A stretch of 64,000 nucleotides of DNA from Aeromonas sobria (GTDB lineage Bacteria > Pseudomonadota > Gammaproteobacteria > Enterobacterales > Aeromonadaceae). The notes under the pieces were generated by a model. That model did no database searches, was not told the DNA's origin, and was given only the letters and a program-made list of their open reading frames with translations. The stretch covers positions 79,890 to 143,889 of the forward strand of contig NZ_CDBW01000004.1 of NCBI RefSeq assembly GCF_000820145.1, in the 5' to 3' direction. The position numbers were made by a program, and so were the translations under genes. This document shows positions 21,190-29,278 of this stretch, one piece after another (position 1 is the first letter of the stretch; each line of letters begins with the position of its first letter).

Positions 21190-21503
21190 AATTAGCCTGC
21201 CAACTCAACGACATCCTGCCGGGCACCGGTGTCTGTGCCCTCATTGAAGGTCGCCAGATCGCCCTGTTCCGCCCGAGCGCGGCGGCCGAGGTGTTCGCCA
21301 TCGACAACCGGGATCCCTTCTTCGCCGCCAACGTGCTGTCGCGGGGCCTGATCTGCGAACACGACGGTGAGCTCTGGGTGGCCAGCCCGCTCAAGAAGCA
21401 GCGCTTTCGCCTGAGCGATGGCCACTGCTTCGATAACCCGGCGATGTCGGTTCAAAGCTACCCCGTTGCAGTACGCGACCAGCAGGTCTGGGTCGCCGTC
21501 TAA
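21186..21503 (+). CDS. nirD: Nitrite reductase small subunit NirD
   Basis: NirD is the small subunit that partners NirB in the NADH-nitrite reductase. The product has 105 residues and a Rieske-like fold, but without the cysteine/histidine pairs that would hold an iron-sulfur cluster, as is normal for NirD. Recognisable stretches are VFAIDNRDPFF, NVLSRGLICEHDGELWVASP and KKQRFRLSDGHC. It is coupled by ATGA to the preceding mini-ORF rather than directly to nirB. A hairpin with a short T run lies between it and nirC. Confidence 0.94.
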   Translation: MKLACQLNDILPGTGVCALIEGRQIALFRPSAAAEVFAIDNRDPFFAANVLSRGLICEHDGELWVASPLKKQRFRLSDGHCFDNPAMSVQSYPVAVRDQQVWVAV

Positions 21504-21523
21504 AGCCGATTTCACTCTCTTTC

Positions 21524-21546
21524 GGGCTGCCTGAGGGCAGCCCTTT
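21524..21546 (+). terminator. Intercistronic hairpin between nirD and nirC
   Basis: An 8-bp stem (GGGCTGCC paired with GGCAGCCC, loop TGAG) is followed by TTT. The weak T run suggests partial termination or transcript stabilisation rather than a full stop. Confidence 0.5.
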
Positions 21547-21560
21547 CAAGGACTCACAAG

Positions 21561-22373
21561 ATGTACACGGAAACCATCAACAAGTGCGCTGCCAACGCGG
21601 CCCGCATCAACCGCTTCGAGCGCAGCGACAAACTCGGCTTCTGGCTCAGCTCCGCCATGGCGGGGGCCTATGTGGGCCTTGGCATAATCCTCATCTTCAC
21701 CCTCGGCAATCTGGTTGATCCCGCCATCCGGCCGCTGGTGATGGGAGCCACCTTCGGCATCGCCCTGACCCTGGTCATCATCGCCGGCTCCGAGCTCTAC
21801 ACCGGCCACACCATGTTCCTCACATTCGGGGTGAAGAGCGGCAAGATCACCATGGCCGACCTGCTGCGCATCCTGCCCCAGACCTGGGCGGGCAACCTGA
21901 TTGGCTCCGTCGTGGTGGCGCTCATCTACTCCTACGGCGGCAGCCTGCTGCCGGACGCGGGCAGCCTGGCTCACAAGGTGGCGCTGGCCAAGACTCAGGC
22001 GCCGGCGCTGACCCTGTTTATGAAGGGGATCCTCTGCAACTGGCTGGTCTGCCTCGCCATCTGGATGGCGCTGCGCACCGAAGGGGCCGCCCGCTTCATC
22101 GCCATCTGGTGGTGCCTGCTGGCCTTTATCGCCTCCGGCTACGAGCACTCCATCGCCAACATGACCCTGTTCGCCCTCTCCTGGTTTGGCGCTCACTCAG
22201 ACGCCTACACCTTGGGCGGCATCGGCCACAACCTGCTGTGGGTGACCCTGGGCAACACCGTCTCCGGCGTTCTCTTTATGGGCCTCGGCTACTGGTATGC
22301 CACCCCGAAAGCTGAGCGCCCGGTCGCGGTGACCGACGCCACCAGCACCGCCAACCAGACCCAAACCGCCTGA
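21561..22373 (+). CDS. nirC: Nitrite transporter NirC (formate/nitrite transporter family)
   Basis: NirC is an inner-membrane FNT channel that moves nitrite (and possibly nitrous acid) across the membrane. The 270-residue sequence has six hydrophobic segments. Family motifs include the helix around AGAYVGLGIILIFTLGN, GSELYTGHTMFLTFG, and the C-terminal GHNLLWVTLGNTVSG. The N-terminus MYTETINKCAANAARINR is typical of NirC. It sits between nirD and cysG, as in E. coli, with 12 bp to cysG. Confidence 0.95.
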   Translation: MYTETINKCAANAARINRFERSDKLGFWLSSAMAGAYVGLGIILIFTLGNLVDPAIRPLVMGATFGIALTLVIIAGSELYTGHTMFLTFGVKSGKITMADLLRILPQTWAGNLIGSVVVALIYSYGGSLLPDAGSLAHKVALAKTQAPALTLFMKGILCNWLVCLAIWMALRTEGAARFIAIWWCLLAFIASGYEHSIANMTLFALSWFGAHSDAYTLGGIGHNLLWVTLGNTVSGVLFMGLGYWYATPKAERPVAVTDATSTANQTQTA

Positions 22374-22385
22374 TCAGGAGGCCCC

Positions 22386-23786
22386 ATGGACTACTTGCCC
22401 ATCTTTTGCCGACTCGACAACAAACCCGTGCTGCTGGTCGGCGGCGGCGAGGTAGCGGAGCGCAAGGCGCGCCTGCTGCTGGATGCCGGTGCCCGCCTCA
22501 CCGTAGTAGCGCCCGAGCTCGACCCCGAGCTGGCAGCCCTTGCCGCAACGGGTGAGCTCGAATGGCTGGCCGGTGAATTTGCATCGGAACAACTGGCGGG
22601 CAAGTGGCTGGTGGTGGCCGCCACCGATCGGCGCGAGGTGAATGCGCTGGTCTACCAGAGCGCCAATCAGGCGAGGATCTTTGCCAACGTGGTGGATGAC
22701 CCGAAACGCTCCAGCTTCATCATGCCGTCGATCATCGATCGCTCGCCGCTAATGGTGGCCATCTCTTCCGGTGGTAAGGCGCCGGTGCTGGCCCGGCTGC
22801 TGCGGGAAAAACTCGAAGCCCTGCTGCCGCAACATCTGGGGGCCGTGGCGACCTTTGCCGGCAGCCTGCGGGATCGGGTCAAGGCCCGCTTCGCCACCAT
22901 GGGAGAGCGGCGCCGCTTCTGGGAGCGGCTGCTCGGGGCTGACCGGCTCGGGCAGGCGCTGGCGCGGGGCGATAGCGCCTCTGCCCACCAGCTGGCCGAC
23001 AACCTGTTTGCCGACGAAAGCCACACCGCTGGCGAAGTGGTGCTGGTGGGAGCAGGCCCCGGCGATCCGGGTCTGCTCACCCTGCACGCCCTGCGCCAGA
23101 TGCAGCAGGCGGACGTGGTGGTCTATGACCGGCTGGTCTCTGACGAGGTGATGGCACTGGTGCGCCGGGATGCCAAGCGCATCTTCGTCGGCAAGCAGGC
23201 GGGCAACCACTGCGTGCCGCAGGATGGGATCAACCAGCTCTTGCTGGAGGAGGCGAAGAAGGGACAACGGGTGGTGCGGCTGAAGGGGGGCGACCCCTTT
23301 ATCTTCGGCCGCGGCGGCGAAGAGCTGGAGACGCTGGTTGGTACTGGCATCGGTTTTCAGGTGGTGCCCGGCATCACCGCGGCCAGCGGCTGCGCCGCCT
23401 ACGCCGGTATTCCGCTGACCCACCGCGATCACGCCCAGAGCGTGCGCTTCGTCACCGCCCACGGCAAAGGTGGCGCCCGAGATCTCGACTGGCCACTGCT
23501 GGCCAAAGACCAGCAGACGCTGGTGTTCTATATGGGGCTCTCATCTTGCGCCACCATCCGCGAACAGCTGCTGGCCCACGGCAAGGCGAGCAACACGCCG
23601 GTGGCGTTGATCGAGCGCGGCACCCAACCCTGCCAGCGGGTCATTCGCGGCACCCTCGATGAGCTGCCCACGCTGGCGGTGGGGGTCGAAAGCCCCGCGC
23701 TGATCATAGTGGGCTCGGTGGTGACTTTGGCCGACCAGCTCGCCTGGTTTGGCGAGGCGCCACAGCTCCAGCGAGCCCTCGCCTGA
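22386..23786 (+). CDS. cysG: Sirohaem synthase CysG (trifunctional)
   Basis: This enzyme makes sirohaem, the cofactor of NirB: SAM-dependent methylation of uroporphyrinogen III, NAD-dependent oxidation of precorrin-2, and iron insertion. The product has 466 residues. The N-terminal CysG-B half (about 1-215) has the NAD site [16 protein letters not shown] and the catalytic region [12 protein letters not shown]. The C-terminal CysG-A half begins [18 protein letters not shown] and contains [16 protein letters not shown] and [20 protein letters not shown]. Lying last in the nir operon ties cofactor supply to enzyme synthesis. The start ATG follows AGGAGGCCCC. Confidence 0.97.
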   Translation: MDYLPIFCRLDNKPVLLVGGGEVAERKARLLLDAGARLTVVAPELDPELAALAATGELEWLAGEFASEQLAGKWLVVAATDRREVNALVYQSANQARIFANVVDDPKRSSFIMPSIIDRSPLMVAISSGGKAPVLARLLREKLEALLPQHLGAVATFAGSLRDRVKARFATMGERRRFWERLLGADRLGQALARGDSASAHQLADNLFADESHTAGEVVLVGAGPGDPGLLTLHALRQMQQADVVVYDRLVSDEVMALVRRDAKRIFVGKQAGNHCVPQDGINQLLLEEAKKGQRVVRLKGGDPFIFGRGGEELETLVGTGIGFQVVPGITAASGCAAYAGIPLTHRDHAQSVRFVTAHGKGGARDLDWPLLAKDQQTLVFYMGLSSCATIREQLLAHGKASNTPVALIERGTQPCQRVIRGTLDELPTLAVGVESPALIIVGSVVTLADQLAWFGEAPQLQRALA

Positions 23787-23807
23787 GAGATTCTCGGCAA
23801 ACGATCA

Positions 23808-23836
23808 TGAGGCCACCAGCAGGTGGCCTCACTTTT
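23808..23836 (+). terminator. Terminator of the nirBDC-cysG operon
   Basis: A 10-bp perfect stem (TGAGGCCACC paired with GGTGGCCTCA, loop AGCA) is followed by CTTTT. Confidence 0.85.
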
Positions 23837-23931
23837 ACCCCCCTCTTCTCCTATCACGGTCATAACCTGCTGTTTTAAGTCTGGTATCCTATGGGCATTG
23901 CGCCCTTGGCCACTCTTTCAGGAATTCATCC

Positions 23932-25356
23932 ATGTCTCTTCCCATCAAGAACAGCGCCCGGCAGCGCGCGGAAGACAGATCCCGCATCCTTAGCCTGCTA
24001 CTGACTGACGACGCCCTCACCGATAGCTTGCTCGACCCGCAGGTCGAACAAGATGCCGAGCAGCGGGACCAGACCAGCGAATTGAGCGGGCTGGCCAACA
24101 ACTTGCCGGCAGCCGACGTCGCCGATGCGCTGGAGTCACTGCCGCCCGATGAGCGCCATGCCCTGTGGGCACTGGTGGATGAGGCACGCCGTGGCCAGAT
24201 ATTGGTAGAAGCATCCGAAACCGTCTGGGACAGCCTGATCAGCGGCATGAGTGACAAGGAGCTGCTGCACGCCCTGCGCACTCTGGATATCGACGACCAG
24301 ATCTATCTGGGCCAATACCTGCCGCGCAACCTGATGGGACGGCTGCTTACCTACATGGCCCCCGCAGAGCGGGATCAGGTGCGGGAGGTGATCCGCTACG
24401 GTAAACATACCGTTGGCGCCATGATGGACTTCGAGATCATCACCATCCGCCCCGAGGTGAGTCTGGCCACGGTGCAGCGCTATCTGCGACTGCGTCGCAA
24501 GATCCCCGCCAACACTGACAAGCTGTTCGTCATCGACCGGCGCAACCACCTGCTGGGGGAGCTGCCCCTGACCACTGTGCTGCTCAACAAGCCCGCCACG
24601 CTGGTCAAGGAGGTCATGACGCAAGATCCGGTCACCTTTGATCCGGAAGACAACGACGAAGCTGCGGCCCGTACCTTCGAGCGGGATGACCTGCTCTCCG
24701 CCGCCGTGGTGGATGGCAAGGGCAAGCTGATGGGCCGTATCACGGTCGAAGAGGTGGTCGATCTGGTTTATGAAGAGAGCGATACCGATCTGCGCCGGAT
24801 GGGGGGTATCAGCGAGGATGAAGATGTGTTCGCCCCGGTTGGCAAGGCGGTCAAGACCCGCTGGGCCTGGCTGGCCCTGAACCTCTGCACCGCCTTTGTT
24901 GCCTCCCGGGTGATCGGCATGTTCGAGCACACCATTTCGCAGCTGGTGGCATTGGCGGCCCTGATGCCCATCGTCGCCGGGATCGGTGGCAACACCGGCA
25001 ACCAGACCATCACCATGATAGTGCGAGCGCTGGCACTGCAACACATTCAGGCGGGCAACCTCTCTTTCCTGTTAGTGCGCGAGCTGGGGGTGGCCCTGAT
25101 TAACGGTCTGGTGTGGGGTGGCATTATGGGATTAGTGACTTTCTTGCTGTATCAGGACCCTGCGCTCGGGGGCGTCATGACCCTGGCCATGGTACTCAAC
25201 CTGCTGGTGGCGGCCCTGATGGGAGTCATCATCCCCATGACCATGACCCGCCTTGGCCGCGACCCGGCGGTAGGGGCCAGCGTGATGATCACCGCCATCA
25301 CCGACACCGGCGGCTTCTTTATCTTTCTGGGGCTAGCGACCCTGTTCCTGCTGTAA
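23932..25356 (+). CDS. mgtE: Magnesium transporter MgtE
   Basis: MgtE is a dimeric inner-membrane magnesium channel gated by its own cytoplasmic domains. The 474-residue product has an acidic N-terminal superhelical domain (DVADALESLPPDERHALW), two CBS domains at about 155-285 (MTQDPVTFDPEDNDEAAART), a connecting helix, and a five-helix transmembrane domain at about 310-474. The transmembrane part contains ALMPIVAGIGGNTGNQTITM, the conserved pore region, and ends in ITDTGGFFIFLGLATLFLL. It is a single-gene unit between the nir operon terminator and the convergent nucleoside transporter. No magnesium-sensing leader was recognised. Confidence 0.95.
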   Translation: MSLPIKNSARQRAEDRSRILSLLLTDDALTDSLLDPQVEQDAEQRDQTSELSGLANNLPAADVADALESLPPDERHALWALVDEARRGQILVEASETVWDSLISGMSDKELLHALRTLDIDDQIYLGQYLPRNLMGRLLTYMAPAERDQVREVIRYGKHTVGAMMDFEIITIRPEVSLATVQRYLRLRRKIPANTDKLFVIDRRNHLLGELPLTTVLLNKPATLVKEVMTQDPVTFDPEDNDEAAARTFERDDLLSAAVVDGKGKLMGRITVEEVVDLVYEESDTDLRRMGGISEDEDVFAPVGKAVKTRWAWLALNLCTAFVASRVIGMFEHTISQLVALAALMPIVAGIGGNTGNQTITMIVRALALQHIQAGNLSFLLVRELGVALINGLVWGGIMGLVTFLLYQDPALGGVMTLAMVLNLLVAALMGVIIPMTMTRLGRDPAVGASVMITAITDTGGFFIFLGLATLFLL

Positions 25357-25374
25357 CAAGCTACCTCTCCATCA

Positions 25375-25404
25375 TCAAAAAACAGGCCCACCGAAGTGGG
25401 CCTG
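25375..25404 (-). terminator. Terminator of the nucleoside ABC transporter operon
   Basis: A 9-bp stem (CAGGCCCAC paired with GTGGGCCTG, 4-nt loop) is followed on the minus strand by six T residues, 40 bp after the last permease gene. Confidence 0.85.
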
Positions 25405-25443
25405 CTGCTATCTGTGTGGTCGGGAATATCGCGATAAAGGGCG

Positions 25444-26409
25444 CTACTCCCGCTCCTTCACATAAGGGGTGCCGAGCGCCTTGGGCGCCACTGCACGGCC
25501 GATAAAGCCCGCCAGCAGGAACACCGTCAGGATGTAAGGCAGTGCCTCGATGGCCTGTACCGGAATAGCGAAGTCACCGATAGTCACCCCCTGCAGCCGG
25601 ATGGCGACGGCATCAAGGAAACCAAACAGCAGACAGGCTGCCAAGGCACTCCAGGGGCGCCACTTGCCAAACACCAGTGCCGCCAGCGCCATAAAGCCCT
25701 TACCCGCACTCATGTTGGGGATGAACTGCGCCGTCTGGGCTACCGCCAGATAGGTGCCGCCGATACCCGCCAGCAAGCCGCCGATGATCAGCGCTGTGTA
25801 GCGCATCCGCACCACCGAGATACCGGCGGTATCGACCGCTGCCGGAGCCTCGCCCACCGCCCGCAGCCGCAACCCGAAGCGGGTGCGGAACATCACCCAC
25901 CAGGCCAGCGGGACGCAGGCAAATGCCACGTACTCCAGCAGGGAGTGGCCACTGAGCAGCTCGCTGTAGAGCTGGCCGATCACCGGCACATCATAGAGCT
26001 CCTTGGCATAGGGGAACTCGATGGGGGCGAACCGGGCATCGCCGGACAGTGCCGGGGTCTGGCCACCCTGATCGAACCAGTAACGGCCCAGAGTAACGGT
26101 CAGACCGGCCGCCAGAATGTTGATGGCCATGCCGCTCACCACCTGATCACCACGGTGGGTGATGGTGGCAAAACCGTGCATCAGGGCAAACAGGATGGAG
26201 ACGCCCACCCCGGCCCCCAGACCCACCCAGGCAGAACCGGAGACCGCAGCCGCCGCACCACTGGCGAACGCCGCCGCCAGCAGTTTGCCTTCCAGCGCGA
26301 TGTTGACCACCCCGGAGCGCTCGCAGAACATGCCCGCCATGGCGGCGAGAATGAGCGGCGGCGCGGTACGGATGGTGGCATCCAGCATCAGGATCAGAAT
26401 TTCAAACAT
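25444..26409 (-). CDS. ABC transporter permease, nucleoside/BMP type (NupQ/YufQ-like)
   Basis: This is the second membrane subunit of a nucleoside-type importer. The 321-residue protein has about nine hydrophobic segments and belongs to the branched-chain amino acid/ribose permease superfamily. Typical stretches are APLILAAMAGMFCERSGVVN near the start and GGLLAGIGGTYLAVAQ and GKGFMALAALVFGKWRP near the end. The ATG at 26409 follows the stop of the first permease by 2 bp, so the two are coupled. Sugar permeases of the RbsC type share the fold, but the BMP-family binding protein in the same operon supports a nucleoside or purine substrate. Confidence 0.87.
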   Translation of the reverse strand: MFEILILMLDATIRTAPPLILAAMAGMFCERSGVVNIALEGKLLAAAFASGAAAAVSGSAWVGLGAGVGVSILFALMHGFATITHRGDQVVSGMAINILAAGLTVTLGRYWFDQGGQTPALSGDARFAPIEFPYAKELYDVPVIGQLYSELLSGHSLLEYVAFACVPLAWWVMFRTRFGLRLRAVGEAPAAVDTAGISVVRMRYTALIIGGLLAGIGGTYLAVAQTAQFIPNMSAGKGFMALAALVFGKWRPWSALAACLLFGFLDAVAIRLQGVTIGDFAIPVQAIEALPYILTVFLLAGFIGRAVAPKALGTPYVKERE

Positions 26410-26411
26410 GA

Positions 26412-27530
26412 TCAGACTCCCTTGGCTTGCGCGGCTGAACGGTTGGCAAACGCCAGATAGAGCTGCTCGATGCGCGGACGCATCATGTGCTCAAGGGCGC
26501 CACAGAACAGGATCACCAGACCCTGCAATACCACCACTATGTTGCGGTCAACCCCGAACTCGAAGCTGAGCTCGGCGCCCCCCTGATAGAGGAAACCGAA
26601 CAGCAGGCTGGCGATGATGACGCCGACCGGATGGTTGCGCCCCATCAGCGCCACCGCGATACCGGTGAAGCCGAACCCTTCCACGAAGTTGAGTTTGATC
26701 TGGTGCAGCTCACCCTGCAGCACGTTGAGGGCAAAGAAGCCCGACAGCATGCCGGAGATCACCATGGCCAGGATCACCACCTTGGGATAGGAGATACCGG
26801 CATAGGCGGAGGCACTTTGGCTGGCCCCGACCGAGCGGATCTCGTAACCCCAGCGGGTGTGCCAGATAAAGACCCACACCAGTGCCGCGCAAATCAGCGC
26901 CCAGATAAAGCTGATGTTGAGCGGGCTGTTGGGCATCTCCATGCCGAAGGTGCTCGCCAGCGAACTCATCTTGGGCAGCCAGCTAGCCTCGGCAAACACC
27001 TTGCTCTCGGTCGCCATCGAGCCGGGCGGCTTGAATACCTCCACCAGCAGATAAGCCATCAGCGAGGCGGCGATGAAGTTGAACATGATGGTGGTGATCA
27101 CGATGTGGCTACCGCGTTTGGCTTGCAGCCAGGCCGGAATAAAGGCCCAGGCCGCACCAAACAGACCACCGGCAATGATGGATAGCGGCAACAACAAGGC
27201 GAACGGCAGCACATCGCCGAGGGTCAGACAGACCAGACCGACCCCGAGGCCTCCGATATAGGCCTGACCTTCACCACCGATATTGAACAGACCGGCGTGG
27301 AAGGCGACCGCCACCGACAGACCGGTAAAGATAAAGCCGGTTGCGTAGTAGAGGGTGAAACCGACCCCTTCACCGGTGCCGAACGCGCCGTACCACATGA
27401 TCTTGGCGGCATCGATCGGGTTGATGTCGAGGTAGTAGAACAGAATGGCCGACACCAGGAAGGCCAGCAGGATGTTGACCGCAGACAAGACGCCCACGGA
27501 GACCCAGGCAGGAATACGGACTTGGCTCAT
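26412..27530 (-). CDS. ABC transporter permease, nucleoside/BMP type (NupP/YufP-like)
   Basis: This is the first membrane subunit of the importer, 372 residues with about ten hydrophobic segments. Family features are the loop GEGVGFTLYYATGFIFTG, AFHAGLFNIGGEGQAYIGG (the conserved coupling region of these permeases) and FVEGFGFTGIAVALMGRNHP. The start at 27530 has a strong AAGGAGG that lies inside the preceding mini-ORF, and the mini-ORF stop shares a base with this ATG (TGATG). It is followed directly by the second permease. Confidence 0.88.
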   Translation of the reverse strand: MSQVRIPAWVSVGVLSAVNILLAFLVSAILFYYLDINPIDAAKIMWYGAFGTGEGVGFTLYYATGFIFTGLSVAVAFHAGLFNIGGEGQAYIGGLGVGLVCLTLGDVLPFALLLPLSIIAGGLFGAAWAFIPAWLQAKRGSHIVITTIMFNFIAASLMAYLLVEVFKPPGSMATESKVFAEASWLPKMSSLASTFGMEMPNSPLNISFIWALICAALVWVFIWHTRWGYEIRSVGASQSASAYAGISYPKVVILAMVISGMLSGFFALNVLQGELHQIKLNFVEGFGFTGIAVALMGRNHPVGVIIASLLFGFLYQGGAELSFEFGVDRNIVVVLQGLVILFCGALEHMMRPRIEQLYLAFANRSAAQAKGV

Positions 27531-27616
27531 CAGTGGGCCTCCTTGGCAATCTGGTCAGGCACTGGTGTATTGACCATCATCAGACCGGGCTGACTACAAA
27601 TGGATGTGATGCTCAT
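27530..27616 (-). CDS. 28-codon mini-ORF between the ABC ATPase and permease genes; ends like the ATPase
   Basis: The ATG overlaps the ATPase stop (ATGA at 27616-27613) and the stop overlaps the permease ATG (TGATG). The peptide begins MSITSI, loosely like the permease start MSQVRI. It ends GLMMVNTPVPDQIAKEAH, clearly related to the ATPase end GLMMANIVPDEVAASQPQ. A Shine-Dalgarno-like CCAAGGAG is present at both junctions, in the ATPase tail and in the mini-ORF tail. This is the same shape as the mini-ORFs at galK/galM and nirB/nirD: start of the downstream gene plus end of the upstream gene. Whether it is translated is unknown. Confidence 0.58.
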   Translation of the reverse strand: MSITSICSQPGLMMVNTPVPDQIAKEAH

Positions 27617-29193
27617 GACTTAGCTCCTTGGGGCTGACTGGCAGCCACCTCGTCGGGAACTATGTTCGCCATCATCAAACCAATGGTGCGCTCATCAGCC
27701 TTGGCACCATCCAGCTCGCCGACGATGCGACCATCGGCAATCACCAGGATCCGGTCAGAGAGGCTCATGATCTCGTCCAGCTCCACCGAGACCAGCAGCA
27801 CCGCCTTGCCCTTGTCACGCATGGCGATGATCTGCTGGTGGATATACTCGATGGCGCCGATGTCGACCCCGCGGGTCGGCTGGCCGATCAACAGCACATC
27901 CGGGTTCTGCTCCACTTCACGGGCGATCACCAGCTTCTGCTGGTTACCACCGGAGAAGTTGGCGGTCTTGTGATCGGGATGGGGTGGGCGCACGTCCCAC
28001 TTCTCCATCTTGGCCTGACAATCCTGCTGGATCGCCTCCTTGTTCTGCAGCCACCCCCGGTTGTATTGCGGGCGGCGGTGATAACCGAGGATAAAGGCCT
28101 CTTTCGCCTCGAAGCGGTTGATCAGCCCCATCTTGTGGCGATCTTCCGGCACATGGCCAAGGCCGTAATTGCGCACCTGCTCGGGATCAGCCGGATGCTC
28201 TGCGCTCACCTTGTTGATCCCGCTCTGGCTGCTGATGGTAAAGCTACCCTTGCTCGGCTTGATGATGCCGCCAAGCAGGCTGAGCAACTCGGACTGGCCG
28301 TTGCCAGACACGCCAGCGATGCCGACCACTTCACCGGCCCGCACCTCGAAGCTGACCGATTTGACCCGCTCCACCTTGCTGGCGTCGAAGTAACTGAGCC
28401 CCTCGACCTTGAGCTTGGCCTCCCCCGGTTGGGTTGGCCCTTTATCGACCTTGAGCCGCACCTTGCGACCCACCATCAGCTCGGCAAGTTGTTCCTTGTC
28501 GGTATCCTTGGTGGCAACGTGCGCCACCATCTCGCCCCGGCGCATGATAGAGACCTGATCGGTAATGGCCAGGATCTCCCGCAGCTTGTGGGTGATGAGG
28601 ATAATGGTCGCCCCCTGGTCCCGCAGTTTTTTCAGCACCTCGAACAGGTGATCCGCCTCTTGCGGGGTCAGTACCCCGGTCGGCTCGTCGAGGATCAGGA
28701 TGCGGGCACCACGATAGAGCGCCTTGAGAATTTCGACCCGCTGTTGCAAGCCAACCGGCAGATCTTCGACCTTCTCGTGCAGCGGCACGTCGAGGCCATA
28801 ATCCCGCGCCAGTTCGCCCAGCAGTTTTTCGGCCGACGCCACGCTCTGCTGAAGGTGCCAGCCGTTCTCAGCGCCGAGGATGACGTTTTCCAAAACAGTG
28901 AAGTTGTTCACCAGCATAAAGTGCTGGTGCACCATGCCCACGCCTGCGGCAATCGCATCTTGTGAGCCATGGGGTTTGAACGGTTTCCCGTCGATCAGCA
29001 TCTCGCCTTTGTCGGCATGGTAGAAACCATAAATGATGCTCATCAGGGTGGATTTACCGGCGCCATTTTCGCCGACAATGCCGTGGATACTGCCTTTGCG
29101 AACCTTAAGGTCGATCAGCTTGTTGGCGTACACTTCGCCGAACCGCTTATCGATACCTCTTAATTCGATGGCATAGCGATCTGTCTGGTCCAT
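27613..29193 (-). CDS. ABC transporter ATP-binding protein, nucleoside/BMP type (NupO/YufO-like)
   Basis: This 526-residue protein has two fused ATPase domains, as in sugar and nucleoside importers. The first domain has Walker [10 protein letters not shown] near residue 40 and Walker B ILILDEPTGVLTP. The second has GVSGNGQSELLSLLGG in place of a canonical Walker A and a signature NFSGGNQQKLVIAREV. The degenerate second Walker A is usual in this family. It lies between the binding-protein gene and the permeases. A terminator-like hairpin separates it from the binding-protein gene, which should lower its expression relative to that gene. Confidence 0.92.
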   Translation of the reverse strand: MDQTDRYAIELRGIDKRFGEVYANKLIDLKVRKGSIHGIVGENGAGKSTLMSIIYGFYHADKGEMLIDGKPFKPHGSQDAIAAGVGMVHQHFMLVNNFTVLENVILGAENGWHLQQSVASAEKLLGELARDYGLDVPLHEKVEDLPVGLQQRVEILKALYRGARILILDEPTGVLTPQEADHLFEVLKKLRDQGATIILITHKLREILAITDQVSIMRRGEMVAHVATKDTDKEQLAELMVGRKVRLKVDKGPTQPGEAKLKVEGLSYFDASKVERVKSVSFEVRAGEVVGIAGVSGNGQSELLSLLGGIIKPSKGSFTISSQSGINKVSAEHPADPEQVRNYGLGHVPEDRHKMGLINRFEAKEAFILGYHRRPQYNRGWLQNKEAIQQDCQAKMEKWDVRPPHPDHKTANFSGGNQQKLVIAREVEQNPDVLLIGQPTRGVDIGAIEYIHQQIIAMRDKGKAVLLVSVELDEIMSLSDRILVIADGRIVGELDGAKADERTIGLMMANIVPDEVAASQPQGAKS

Positions 29194-29223
29194 GATGCAG
29201 CCCTGCGTTTCATGAAAGAAGAC

Positions 29224-29249
29224 TAAAAACCGGCCCGTGCGGGCCGGTC
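29224..29249 (-). terminator. Intercistronic terminator between the binding-protein and ATPase genes
   Basis: The stem ACCGGCCCG paired with CGGGCCGGT is followed on the minus strand by TTTTTAG. It probably stops most transcripts after the binding-protein gene, the same arrangement as at mglB/mglA. Confidence 0.78.
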
Positions 29250-29278
29250 GTGCGTTGAGAGTCGTAGCAACTATCTAA

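Noticed and set aside
23787..23931. Magnesium-sensing riboswitch before mgtE
   Set aside because: The gap is only 145 bp, mostly taken by the cysG terminator, and no M-box-like pattern was seen.
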